A stretch of DNA of 64,000 nt from Parapedobacter luteus (lineage in GTDB: Bacteria; Bacteroidota; Bacteroidia; Sphingobacteriales; Sphingobacteriaceae), in assembly GCF_900168055.1 (NCBI RefSeq), contig NZ_FUYS01000005.1:1-64000 (forward strand). The letters run 5' to 3'. The notes under the pieces are model-generated. The model had not been told where the DNA came from. It saw only the letters and a list, made by a program, of their open reading frames with translations, and made no database searches. Position 1 is the first letter of the stretch, and each line of letters begins with the position of its first letter. The translations under genes and the position numbers were made by a program. Positions 8,641-17,172 of the stretch are shown in pieces.

Positions 8641-9586
8641 TTACCTACACCACCGAAAAGACTTTCCCGATTTATTACGTATTCTCGAACAAGAAATGGG
8701 TATTATTGCCCAATTGATTGAAAAAGATTATTGGATTATGCACGTGTTGCATGGCTTAAAATCCCGAGGTCTAAATTTCGAACTTAAAGGCGGGACATCA
8801 TTATCCAAGGGTTACCAAATTATCCATCGCTTTTCAGAAGACATCGATATCCACATCCACCCTCCGGCCGATTTACAAGTGCAAGAAAATCCTCATAAGA
8901 TCAAGTCTTCGCATATTCAATCAAGAAAAGACTTTTACGACTGGTTGGCCAAGCACATTTCTATCGATGGAATTATTTCCGTTGAGCGGGATACCGCATT
9001 TGACGACGAGCGTTATTATCGTAGTGGCGGCATACGCTTGCATTATGAGAGCAAAATGGAGCATGTAGCAGGCGTAAAAGAAGGCATATTGCTGGAAGTA
9101 GGCTTTGACAATGTTGCCCCCAACCACTTGCTCAACATCAGTTCATGGGCATTTGACAGGGCACAGCAAAACACCGATATCAAGTTTGCCGACAACAGGG
9201 CCATAGCGATTGCCTGTTACGATCCGGGTTATACGTTCGTTGAAAAGCTGCAAACCATTGCTACTAAATTCCGGCAGGAGCAGCAGTCTGGTCAGGAACG
9301 CCCGAACCTCATGCGACAGTATTACGATGTATATTGTTTATTGGAGCAGCCCGAGGTACAAGAATTTTTAGGTACAGACGCCTACCACGCACACAAATCC
9401 ATCCGATTTCCTCAAGCGGACCTCGAAATTCCTATTCAAGAAAACGAAGCCTTTTTACTCCGCTCGTCGGCCCAACGAGACCGGTTCCGGCAACGGTATC
9501 GCGAGGCCGCTTCGTTATATTATAAAGGCCAGCCGGACTTTGATGTTCTGTTAGACAGGATAGGTCAATATCTTCATAAATTTTGA
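8630..9586 (+). CDS. abiEii: AbiEii-type nucleotidyltransferase toxin
   Basis: 318 residues. The nucleotidyltransferase signature is complete: GGTSLSK at residues 54-60 and SEDIDIHI from 69, with metal-binding aspartates at 71 and 73. AbiEii/MenT-type enzymes block growth by transferring nucleotides to tRNA or other RNA and give phage resistance by abortive infection. Length and motifs look intact, and the paired antitoxin is immediately upstream. The start at 8630 lies within the antitoxin gene. Confidence 0.88.
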   Translation: MPNNYLHHRKDFPDLLRILEQEMGIIAQLIEKDYWIMHVLHGLKSRGLNFELKGGTSLSKGYQIIHRFSEDIDIHIHPPADLQVQENPHKIKSSHIQSRKDFYDWLAKHISIDGIISVERDTAFDDERYYRSGGIRLHYESKMEHVAGVKEGILLEVGFDNVAPNHLLNISSWAFDRAQQNTDIKFADNRAIAIACYDPGYTFVEKLQTIATKFRQEQQSGQERPNLMRQYYDVYCLLEQPEVQEFLGTDAYHAHKSIRFPQADLEIPIQENEAFLLRSSAQRDRFRQRYREAASLYYKGQPDFDVLLDRIGQYLHKF

Positions 9587-9633
9587 CAAAAATAAGAGAT
9601 TAAAAAAACATGCGATGGTCGAAGAGCAGGCAG

Positions 9634-9985
9634 CGTCATTCGCATAACTTCTCAATTATTTTGCAATTTATAAAAGTATACCTGCGCTATTAAGCGATTG
9701 TATAGCCTCTTTTTTAGACATCGCCTTAGCTTCTTCCAGCTTTCTGGCAGCAAGCTCCATTAATGCCTCAAAATCCTTGTCATTCATATTACAGCTACTA
9801 TGCTTACAAAATAAGACATTCAAATTGCTATTTCAAAAGGTTGCTTCAAGTTGATTGCTCACCAATGCCCCGGCTCCCACCAGCCACATATAAACCCGCT
9901 TTTTCGCCCGTTTTTGTGCTGCTTCTCCACATTGGTGTGACGAACTCGCTTATTCTTGGGATTGCCTACCCACTTTCGCCCACTT
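9634..9985. repeat. Copy of the small-ORF/STAS promoter region (matches 24977-25400)
   Basis: From 9634 to about 9860 this is nearly identical to 24977-25203: the first four STAS codons, the spacer and the full 39-residue ORF. After a deletion of about 65 bases, the match resumes, more diverged, from about 9865 to 9985 (versus 25268-25400). Together with 7639-7888 this is a shuffled second copy of the island border, now split by the abiE pair. Confidence 0.85.
9668..9787 (-). CDS. 39-residue protein, duplicate of 25011-25130
   Basis: Encodes MNDKDFEALMELAARKLEEA then KAMSKKEAIQSLNSAGILL, identical in protein sequence to the ORF at 25011-25130. In the intact copy it precedes a STAS-like gene; here the STAS gene is cut after four codons (9634-9645). 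Protein identity despite at least two base changes suggests either recent copying or selection. Function unknown; highly charged and helical. Confidence 0.65.
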   Translation of the reverse strand: MNDKDFEALMELAARKLEEAKAMSKKEAIQSLNSAGILL

Positions 9986-10242
9986 GTGGGCTAACTACAG
10001 GAAACGACACAAATCCCTATCTTTACGAAATGGATACCGCTGCCCTCCATACTTATCTCCACGCGCTCACGCACCTACGGCGACTTACGCGGTATTATAA
10101 TCCATAACCCAACTTTTAACCTTATCGGCAACTAAAATCTCTAATCATTATAAATACCTAATAATAGGTATTGCTTCATCGATCGGTAATAATTATTTTT
10201 ATTGACAACTTTAATGGGCTAAAACGTCAAATAACCTGAACA
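9788..10242. other. Intergenic region between the duplicated block and the second exported protein
   Basis: The first 200 bases are the diverged duplicate described above. The rest holds the palindrome at 10153-10172 and no convincing gene; the 114-codon frame at 9763-10107 runs through duplicated noncoding DNA and is judged spurious. Confidence 0.5.
10153..10172. promoter_or_regulatory. Palindrome AATACCTA-N4-TAGGTATT
   Basis: Same inverted repeat as at 728-749, here with 8-base arms, 71 bases upstream of the exported protein gene at 10243. The two sites share sequence, spacing and position relative to similar genes. Confidence 0.55.
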
Positions 10243-11856
10243 ATGAACACCAGATTTATTTTATTGTTGTTATTCATCCCTATGAGCATATATGCTCAGG
10301 ACGAAGACAAATCACTTGGCTTGACGTTAGAGCAGCACAATCTGTTGATTAATAAATATCTTGCCAAACAAGCTGGCACGGACGAAGGGGCCGAGATTTT
10401 GGGTAACTACGCTTCCTTCGATCCAACAAACGGAGCATTCGTGCTAAAAGGTACCATTCCTCTCGGCAAACCTGATTCTGAAAAATTTAGTTATCTTGGA
10501 TTATCTATAAACGGAGATTTACGTTCTAATAGCTATACAGCACTTTTCTCTGATTACAAACTCAATACAAATGTCGGAGCACAGGTACAATATAATATTC
10601 GGGTGGGTGGCGCTGAGACCATCTCTGAGAATAGTGATATGAGCCTGCTCAATTACAGATTGCGGCTCAATAAAGAAAGAGCTACCAGCCAGACCTCGAC
10701 ATTTTATGAGCAGTCCGAAAAGGCGAAACAGGAATTCGACTTGGCGGCGCTGATTTTAAAAAGAACAGAAATCCAATCTCACTTATTACAAAAAAATATA
10801 GAAACATTATGGTCGCAAATACCGAGCGACCTACTCAAGAACTCCGAATGGATCGCAAGGATACGTGACCTCACATATGAATTACAGGAAAAAGAAGACC
10901 TCTTACAGGATAATAAAGATACCAACAACCAAACAGAGGTAAACAGACTCCAAGAATCCATAAAGACTATCAAGATTCAGATAACCGACGCGCAGAACCG
11001 GTTGCCTAAGGAGCTACACAAAGACCACGTATTGTTAGACAAAATCCAACGGGAGTACAAGAAGCTAGACACTGTCATCAGAGAACGAAATCTGCTGAAG
11101 TTTAAATTGGATTCGCTGAATTTATTGGCAAAAAATAGACTCCAGATTAAAGCCGGTCTTGAAAACGAAGCTAAGCTGACCATGGAGAAAAAAAAGAAGG
11201 AATTATTAGAAGGAATGCAGCTTGCCGGCCTGAAAATGAAATGGCTATCGCTTAATGCAGCTTTTGGGGTCAAAAAATATCACACCTATAATTCAGGAGA
11301 GATCTATGCTGCCCAAATTGCCGAAGAGAAATTACTTACCTATCGGTTTGGCATTAGTTATAATATTTTTCATATTGATGATTTGGACAAACGTTATTGG
11401 TATCTAAACATTGGAGGGTTTATGGTTAAGGACAATAATACTGCATTGCTTAGCACAACAGAAATCATTCAAGATGTGGTTACCAAAAACGCAACCGGTG
11501 ACACAACGCGAAAAATCAGCAAAAAATACAATGCCTTTACTGACGAGGTCATTGACGGCGTTCAATGGGAGTTAAGCCCTGATTTTTACTACCTTTTTGG
11601 TGAGAAAACGAGTGGTTTTCATATAAAACCGATATTAGCTATCAGGCACAAGCTACCAACTTATGCCAACCTCAGCCTAGGTTACGTCGTTTCTTTTACA
11701 AATAGGAAGAAAGACTCGCCTGCAATTAACACTGAGCTTTATTATCGCATAGGAGATATCTTTAATAACTTAGATAGGGCAGATAGTGGTGAGCAATTTA
11801 GGAAAGGCGACGAGATTGGCGTTAAAATAGGCGTCCCTTTTCAATTGAAAATATAA
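10243..11856 (+). CDS. Exported coiled-coil protein with beta-rich ends
   Basis: 537 residues with a signal peptide (MNTRFILLLLFIPMSIYAQ). Residues about 45-125 have alternating strands (GAFVLKGTIPLG, TNVGAQVQYNIRVGG). Residues about 140-330 are charged, helical and probably coiled coil. From 330 to the end are strands typical of outer-membrane proteins (LSLNAAFGVKKY, YWYLNIGGFMV, ending IGVKIGVPFQLKI). No family recognised. It resembles the gene at 858 in architecture and upstream palindrome but not obviously in sequence. A small ORF follows 22 bases downstream. Confidence 0.65.
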   Translation: MNTRFILLLLFIPMSIYAQDEDKSLGLTLEQHNLLINKYLAKQAGTDEGAEILGNYASFDPTNGAFVLKGTIPLGKPDSEKFSYLGLSINGDLRSNSYTALFSDYKLNTNVGAQVQYNIRVGGAETISENSDMSLLNYRLRLNKERATSQTSTFYEQSEKAKQEFDLAALILKRTEIQSHLLQKNIETLWSQIPSDLLKNSEWIARIRDLTYELQEKEDLLQDNKDTNNQTEVNRLQESIKTIKIQITDAQNRLPKELHKDHVLLDKIQREYKKLDTVIRERNLLKFKLDSLNLLAKNRLQIKAGLENEAKLTMEKKKKELLEGMQLAGLKMKWLSLNAAFGVKKYHTYNSGEIYAAQIAEEKLLTYRFGISYNIFHIDDLDKRYWYLNIGGFMVKDNNTALLSTTEIIQDVVTKNATGDTTRKISKKYNAFTDEVIDGVQWELSPDFYYLFGEKTSGFHIKPILAIRHKLPTYANLSLGYVVSFTNRKKDSPAINTELYYRIGDIFNNLDRADSGEQFRKGDEIGVKIGVPFQLKI

Positions 11857-11878
11857 ATTACCAAACCAACTATAGAAC

Positions 11879-12169
11879 ATGAAAAGGATAAAACACAGCA
11901 GCATTTCTCCTATGGATAATCCGGAGAAATATAGGAGTACGCTCCGCAAGCTCGGTTACAGGATGTTATCTACGTACAACTTCCATCAGCAAACTAAAAG
12001 AGTTATGTCGTTCGCAATCGCATTGGCTAAAGAGGTATATGTCTTGCGTTGCAAAGAGGGAGTATTGGATAGTTACGGTAATGAGGACCGTGCTTACCGA
12101 GAAAGGGAAAGGCACAATAGAGATACCGGCCATAATGCACAAGTATACAAGATAACCAAGTCAAAATAG
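11879..12169 (+). CDS. Hypothetical protein
   Basis: 96 residues, basic, starting MKRIKHSSISPMDNPEKYRS. It lies 22 bases after the exported coiled-coil gene on the same strand and is probably co-transcribed. The C-terminal part (NEDRAYRERERHNRDTG) is very polar. No domain is recognised and there is no signal peptide. Confidence 0.45.
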   Translation: MKRIKHSSISPMDNPEKYRSTLRKLGYRMLSTYNFHQQTKRVMSFAIALAKEVYVLRCKEGVLDSYGNEDRAYRERERHNRDTGHNAQVYKITKSK

Positions 12170-12245
12170 TTAATGTAAAAGCCATTTGAGAGTATTTGAG
12201 TTACCCAAGATATATTTGAATTAGCCACGACTTAATCTGACAGTT

Positions 12246-12482
12246 ATGATTAGAAAAGTAACTTTAAACAGATTAAGTAATGTGACAACACAACAAAAAA
12301 TCATCAAGAACAAGTTGGGAGTATTGGAGCTTGCACAGCACCTCGGCAATGTATCAAAGGCATGCAAAGTGATGGGGTATTCCCGTGAACCAGTGGAAAT
12401 CCGAATGGGTCGTAGCTGGTGGTTTATAAGATATTGGCCGCTTCATTTATTTGAGGCGGCTTTTTTACTTGGGGAAGTGTAG
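12246..12482 (+). pseudogene. IS481-type transposase N-terminal remnant
   Basis: The codons for TTQQKIIKNKLGVLELAQHL and GNVSKACKVMGYSR (from about 12282) are the N-terminal helix-turn-helix of IS481 family transposases. After GYSR the match stops and the frame runs into unrelated sequence. A 9-base inverted pair CTTAATCTG/CAGATTAAG lies at 12231-12239 and 12269-12277 and may come from the element's end. The integrase core is missing. Confidence 0.75.
12437..12466 (+). terminator. Rho-independent terminator
   Basis: GCCGCTTCA pairs with TGAGGCGGC (12452-12460, one G-T pair) and is followed by six T residues. It ends plus-strand transcription after the transposase remnant. Confidence 0.6.
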
Positions 12483-12545
12483 TATACCAATGGATATCTT
12501 ACAAAATGACGGCGATGGGTGTATCGCTTGCTTTGTTTGATTCAA

Positions 12546-12770
12546 TTATCCGCCACGATATACAAATCCACTTACAAATCCAAGGTTTTGCGCGGTGCGC
12601 AGATGGGTACGTATCTCCGCTTCCAATTTGTTTGCAAATCCTTCGTATGCCAGTGAGCGCATGTTTTTAGGATCAATGCCCAACAACCTCCAATAATCTT
12701 CTAAGCTATCACTGCCTTTGGCGAAATGGAATTGCAGTGCTTCATATTGCAAGCGGCAAAATGGTTGCAT
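12546..12770 (-). CDS. Hypothetical protein
   Basis: 74 residues, ATG at 12770, starting MQPFCRLQYEALQFHFAKG and continuing SDSLEDYWRLLGIDPKNMRS. The composition looks like real coding sequence but I do not recognise the family. It lies divergent from the Rpn gene and among mobile-element remnants, so it may itself be a fragment. Confidence 0.35.
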   Translation of the reverse strand: MQPFCRLQYEALQFHFAKGSDSLEDYWRLLGIDPKNMRSLAYEGFANKLEAEIRTHLRTAQNLGFVSGFVYRGG

Positions 12771-12844
12771 ATAATGCGGGTAAAAATCACCTCCGCAAAG
12801 GCTAAATAATTTAGTTTTTGCGTTCTATTCCTTATATTTGCCAC

Positions 12845-13752
12845 ATGCCTAATGAAAAGAACAAGATCGCCGAAACCGCGCGCTATGATAAGCTATTCCG
12901 TGAAATATCGCCTATCTTCCTCACCGTGTTTGTCGAGAAGGTATTGGGCCTGGATATCGTCGAGTACACGGAGCTGAAGGATAAATTGCAGATGACGCGG
13001 CAGAAGGAAACCGATACGCTCCGCAAAGTGACCGACAGGAACGGTGATACATTTATCCTGCACCTTGAAATCCAGCGGAAAAACGAATCCAATATGGCCA
13101 TACAGATGGCCGATTACTGGATACTGCTGCATCAGCTGTACAAACTGCCCATCCGGCAATACGTCCTGTATATCGGGCCGGAGCGCATGAATATGCCGGA
13201 CAGGCTGGACTTGCCCAATTTCAGTTTCCGGTATACGCTGATGTCCTTTTCCGATCTGCCCTATGGCCTGTTCATCAACGCGGAGCAGACCGAAATTAAG
13301 ATGCTGGCCATACTCGGCAACCTGGGCAACGCCGACTCGTATGAGGTCACGGAGAGCATCGTACGGGCCATAGACCGGGAGAAAGCGCCGGTCAGCGAAA
13401 AGCAAAAAAGAATCAATCAGTTGCGAATATTGGTTCAATTACGTAAATTTCGCCTGAATTACAGATTTTCAAAGGTAGGCGAGAGCTCGCACAAATTGGC
13501 AGTTGATTCTGCCAATTTCTTGCTCGGTTTAAATCACAATTTCAGATAGCTATGTCAAAAGCAGCGACATTTTTCAAGAAAGAAAGGGATCCATTTTACA
13601 AAATGGGAGCACAGAAAGAACGCGCGAAAGCCGAAGCCGAGAAATTGGCCGAGAAGCGCAAAATAGCGTTGGAGTTTAAAAACCTTGGGGTATCCGTTGC
13701 GGATATAGCCAAAGGCACCGGTCTCTCCATTGAGGAGGTAGAGAAGCTATAG
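12845..13752 (+). pseudogene. Rpn/PD-(D/E)XK transposase-like nuclease, frameshifted
   Basis: The first part (to 13549) reads MPNEKNKIAETARYDKLFRE and contains the nuclease motif FILHLEIQRKNE, typical of Bacteroidota Rpn-family recombination-promoting nucleases. Its normal C-terminus (SKAATFFKKERDPFYKMG, then LGVSVADIAKGTGLSIEEVE) is encoded in another frame at 13552-13752. Reading that frame upstream stays open for some codons, so an indel near 13500 probably split the gene. TATATTTG at 12833-12840 is a -7 element so close that the mRNA would be nearly leaderless. A relic of a second copy is at 15513. Confidence 0.7.
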
Positions 13753-13785
13753 TCTTTTTATCTTCTTCATAAGATACTTGAATGG

Positions 13786-13808
13786 CCCGCTCAATGCGGG
13801 TTTTTCTT
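13786..13808 (+). terminator. Rho-independent terminator after rpn
   Basis: CCCGC-TCAAT-GCGGG hairpin followed by a T-rich run, 35 bases downstream of the Rpn C-terminal stop. Confidence 0.65.
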
Positions 13809-14100
13809 TTGTTGCCACTCCCACAATTCACGTAAAATATAGACCATTTCTCGTAAAATTCTTTGTTATGTAGACGCTGTTTTGTAAAGCTGTAAAAATC
13901 GCCAAATTGCCCAATTTCAATTTCAAACGCGGGTCTTTTCTTTATGTCTCACAACAAAAGAATCATGACAAAATACTGACTATAAGATTACTGCAATACC
14001 TACGGGTTGGCTACCTTTGTTTAGACTTACATTAATACAGCAAGGATGGATCGTGCGTTCACCCATTGCTGAATCAAAGTATAATTTAAATCGTTTTATT
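13809..14100. other. Intergenic region upstream of the SDR gene
   Basis: No gene seen. TACCTTTG at 14012-14019 fits the -7 element for the SDR gene, but no good -33 element was found at the right distance. Confidence 0.4.
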
Positions 14101-14862
14101 ATGTCTAAGTTAGCAAATAAAGTAGCCGTCATCACTGGCGGCTCCGGCGCCATTGGTTCCGCTACGGCAAAGCTGTTTCTGGAAGAAGGCGCAAAAGTGA
14201 TTCTGGTAGACCTCAACGAAGATGCGTTGAAAAAGGTGACGTCGGATTTAAACAGCCCGGACGTAAAATTTGTGACTGCCGATGTGACCAAGGCGGGTGA
14301 CGTGCAAAAGTATGCACAGTATGCGGTCGACACATTCGGCAAAGTCGACATCTTTTTTAACAATGCCGGCATTGAAGGGGTTGTAAAACCCATTACTGAA
14401 TATCCCGAAGATGTTTTTGACAAGGTGATCAGTGTCAATGTGAAAGGGGTTTGGCTGGGGCTTAAATATGTCTTGCCGGTAATGAATGACGGCGGGAGCA
14501 TCATCAACACCTCCTCCGTTGCCGGCCTGGAGGGAACCGCCAATATGACCGCCTACATCACAAGCAAGCATGCCGTCATTGGGCTGACACGTACCATCGC
14601 GCTTGAAGCAGCTCCCCGCGGCATCCGCGTAAACTCCGTCCATCCGTCTCCTGTAGACAACCGGATGATGCGTTCCCTGGAAGACGGATTTGTACCCGGC
14701 GCAGGCGAAGCTGCAAAGAAGAGCTTTGAAGAGGCTATCCCACTAAAGCGGTACGCCACCAATGAGGATATCGCAAAGGGCGTGTTGTTCTTAGCCTCCG
14801 ATGATAGTAAGTTCATTACCGGCACAAAACTGGTTATCGATGGCGGGATGACCATGGCATAG
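14101..14862 (+). CDS. Short-chain dehydrogenase/reductase
   Basis: 253 residues from the ATG at 14101, chosen because MSKLANKVAVITGG is the usual SDR start; the frame is open further upstream but without homology. Cofactor motif TGGSGAIG at 12-19, NNAG at 87-90, catalytic serine near 138 and YITSK (Y152, K156). The C-terminal FITGTKLVIDGGMTMA is standard for classical SDRs that use NAD(P)H to oxidise or reduce alcohols and carbonyls; the substrate cannot be told. It stands alone between two Rpn-type copies and is followed by a second SDR relic. Confidence 0.9.
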   Translation: MSKLANKVAVITGGSGAIGSATAKLFLEEGAKVILVDLNEDALKKVTSDLNSPDVKFVTADVTKAGDVQKYAQYAVDTFGKVDIFFNNAGIEGVVKPITEYPEDVFDKVISVNVKGVWLGLKYVLPVMNDGGSIINTSSVAGLEGTANMTAYITSKHAVIGLTRTIALEAAPRGIRVNSVHPSPVDNRMMRSLEDGFVPGAGEAAKKSFEEAIPLKRYATNEDIAKGVLFLASDDSKFITGTKLVIDGGMTMA

Positions 14863-14883
14863 CCAAAATATTGACAGAAAAAG

Positions 14884-14945
14884 ATGATAGCATTAAAAGG
14901 AAAAAAGCAATAATCACAGGTGGTGGCAGGGGGGTAGGTAAGTTT
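14884..14945 (+). pseudogene. Relic of a second SDR N-terminus
   Basis: ATG ATA GCA TTA AAA GGA begins an SDR-like start, and after a one-base shift in the following A run the codons read KKAIITGGGRGVGK, the glycine-rich cofactor loop of another SDR. The match ends after about 20 codons. It probably marks a deleted neighbouring dehydrogenase. Confidence 0.5.
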
Positions 14946-14979
14946 TCCACCTTGCACCGCCCGTTTGACCGCGGATTGC

Positions 14980-15276
14980 TTAGGGTAGATGAAGATTACC
15001 GGATCCTTCCATTCCTATTTTAGGTTTCTTGATGTTAGTTTTTTTTTGCACTTCTTTCTCAATGATTTTATCATTTTTAGAATTTTTAATTATCGGATAC
15101 GCTATTGCTAAAGGAAAGAACGTAGCGAGCCCGAAACCATTGTTTATGGCACTATAAAAAAATATTCCAAAAGTGGCCCCAAATATAAATGCATTGGTTA
15201 TTTTCCCTGTTTTTATTTCTTTAAACTTTTGTTGGAGTTCTTCATTAGTATATTCAGATAAACCTTCAGGTTTCAT
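14980..15276 (-). CDS. Small membrane protein with two transmembrane segments
   Basis: 98 residues starting MKPEGLSEYTNEELQQKFKE. Two hydrophobic segments follow (NAFIFGATFGIFFYSAI and FGLATFFPLAIAYPII), then a lysine-rich tail. This N-terminal helix plus two-helix layout is common among small Bacteroidota membrane proteins of unknown function. It is convergent with the SDR gene. Confidence 0.55.
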   Translation of the reverse strand: MKPEGLSEYTNEELQQKFKEIKTGKITNAFIFGATFGIFFYSAINNGFGLATFFPLAIAYPIIKNSKNDKIIEKEVQKKTNIKKPKIGMEGSGNLHLP

Positions 15277-15842
15277 ATTTTTACGTTTGTAATGTTCTGT
15301 TTTGTGAAATTTCTGCTAACGGTCCGGAGCTTGGGGTAGTGTCGGCATTACAGGAGGTAAAGATAAGCAACCCATAAGTTATTGCCATTTTTTAGTGAAA
15401 ATATTTGGCCGTTGTACTGTCCGGATCTGTAAGGATCATACGTATGCCCGCTAAGGGGCGGCATCTACGTTTTATCCAGATCGGCCGTAGTTTTTATGGA
15501 TGAGATATAAACATCGCACAATTACGTAAGTTTCGCCATGATTCTGCCAATTTCTTGCTCGGGTTACCCCATTAATAGGAGAAAGCCATGTTGAAAGCAA
15601 CATCATTTTTCAAAGAAGAGCGAGACCCGTTTTACAAAAGGGGGGAGGCAGCCTTGGGGCATCCATTACGGATATCGTCAAAGGTACCGGTCTCGAATAT
15701 CCCCACCATTCGCGTAAAATATAAGCCGTATAAAAATCCTTCGATGTATGTAGCCCTGCTTGCGTCATCGACCTTCGCTCAACGAATTCGGTTAGTCTTG
15801 CGCTCCTTAATAGTTTCAATAGTTAAAAAAGTAATCCAATTT
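15277..15842. other. Intergenic region with a second rpn relic
   Basis: Sequence at 15513-15700 repeats the end of the Rpn gene: AQLRK, then DSANFLLGL with a stop, then an ATG at 15588 and codons for KATSFFKEERDPFYKRGE. The break between the two parts is in the same place as in the copy at 13500-13552. The rest of the region shows no gene that I can support. Confidence 0.55.
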
Positions 15843-17156
15843 TCAATGATCTACCACTTTAGATATAACCAACCGCTCTAATTTAAATTTTCCTTTTTTC
15901 AAATGTAGACCGTAAGGCGCCAATGCTTCATTGATATGCTTCAAATCCGAAACATCATTTTTTAATACAATAGGAAAGTATTTCCTGATGCCCGTATCAT
16001 TGAGAAAGAAAACATTTTTACCCGCATTCTGTTCTAAAAAAAATGTCAACTCTTCGGGATTGAGATAAGTTCTAAACGGTTGACCTTTCACCTCACGTCT
16101 TCGTCGAACGGCATAGTCAAAATTATTTTTTTCTATATCCTCTTTTAGCTTTACCAATATCATTCCTATTACCTCCTCTTCTTCCAATTTAGCGGTAACA
16201 CCGTACTCCAAGGCAAGAAATCGATTCAGATCCGCCTGCATAAAGTCAAACCACAAACTATCCTTTTCCAATGGAATTTTAAGTTCATAAGAAAAAAGAT
16301 TCCGTCTTCGCCATTCTTCATAATGTTCATCCGCTTTCCGATCAAACCAATCCGCTGTATCAACTCCTTCGAACCGTATGCGTTCAATATTCCGATACTG
16401 ACTGGGATTGGGAAATGTTCTTTTACTATAAGCGGTTTGAAGAAGACTCAATATTGACTTATTATAAAATGCCTTTTTGCTTACTTTCCTCACGGAATCC
16501 TTTTCCAGAATCATATGAGCCGGGATTTCCGGAACAAAGCGCGAAAAAGAAGACGCGTAATCTGCAAGATCGAGCAGGCTTTGTTCACCCAACAGCTTAC
16601 TTTTATCATACTGCAGATTGTCTCTGCGCACTTCCATGTCTGGCCAATTCCCCGCCAACATTTGTTCTATTACCACCTCTGTAGCATACCAAGGGTTGGT
16701 GATGGCACGTATTTTACCCTTCTCATCAATCCACACCTGCATAGGAACCATTTTATAGGGAAATGCCTCCTTCAGGATTTTATCGCCGGTAACCAAAGGT
16801 AAGTTCGGCAATTTATATTTGCTGGCCTTCATATAGGCCTTCACCGCGTCCAGTTTGTTAGATGTCACTAAGACGATCTGTAGCTCTTTATCAAATCTGC
16901 GTTGCAGTGAATCCAGCTTCGGAAAAGCAGCGATACAACTCGGGCAGCCAATCGACCAGAAATCCAACAACACAACCTTTCCCCGAAAATCGGATAATTG
17001 CAATGAGTTGCCATCATAGTTAACGACATTATTTAAGCTGTGTTCAGGCGCGCTGTCGCCAATCAATCTTTGTTGGGCAAAAAGCCGCCGCGAAGGTTCC
17101 ACTTGTAAAAGAAGCCCCACTAATAGAAAGATATATCTCCATCTGTATAAGTACAT
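15843..17156 (-). CDS. TlpA-type thioredoxin-fold protein
   Basis: 437 residues from the ATG at 17156; the frame is open to a TTG at 17189, but 17156 gives a proper signal peptide (IFLLVGLLLQV). A thioredoxin-like domain (about residues 40-180) has the redox motif GCPSC in DFWSIGCPSCIAAFPKL, then QIVLVTSN and MVPMQVWIDEKG. The C-terminal 250 residues are a region seen in proteins beside SusC/SusD genes and have no assigned role. It is last in the sigma-FecR-SusC-SusD operon, 16 bases after susD. Likely periplasmic disulfide chemistry linked to the transported substrate. Confidence 0.85.
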   Translation of the reverse strand: MYLYRWRYIFLLVGLLLQVEPSRRLFAQQRLIGDSAPEHSLNNVVNYDGNSLQLSDFRGKVVLLDFWSIGCPSCIAAFPKLDSLQRRFDKELQIVLVTSNKLDAVKAYMKASKYKLPNLPLVTGDKILKEAFPYKMVPMQVWIDEKGKIRAITNPWYATEVVIEQMLAGNWPDMEVRRDNLQYDKSKLLGEQSLLDLADYASSFSRFVPEIPAHMILEKDSVRKVSKKAFYNKSILSLLQTAYSKRTFPNPSQYRNIERIRFEGVDTADWFDRKADEHYEEWRRRNLFSYELKIPLEKDSLWFDFMQADLNRFLALEYGVTAKLEEEEVIGMILVKLKEDIEKNNFDYAVRRRREVKGQPFRTYLNPEELTFFLEQNAGKNVFFLNDTGIRKYFPIVLKNDVSDLKHINEALAPYGLHLKKGKFKLERLVISKVVDH

Positions 17157-17172
17157 CGTCGTAAAATTTAGA

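Noticed and set aside
9763-10107. 114-codon frame downstream of the duplicated block
   Set aside because: It runs antisense through the 39-residue ORF region and duplicated noncoding DNA, with biased composition.
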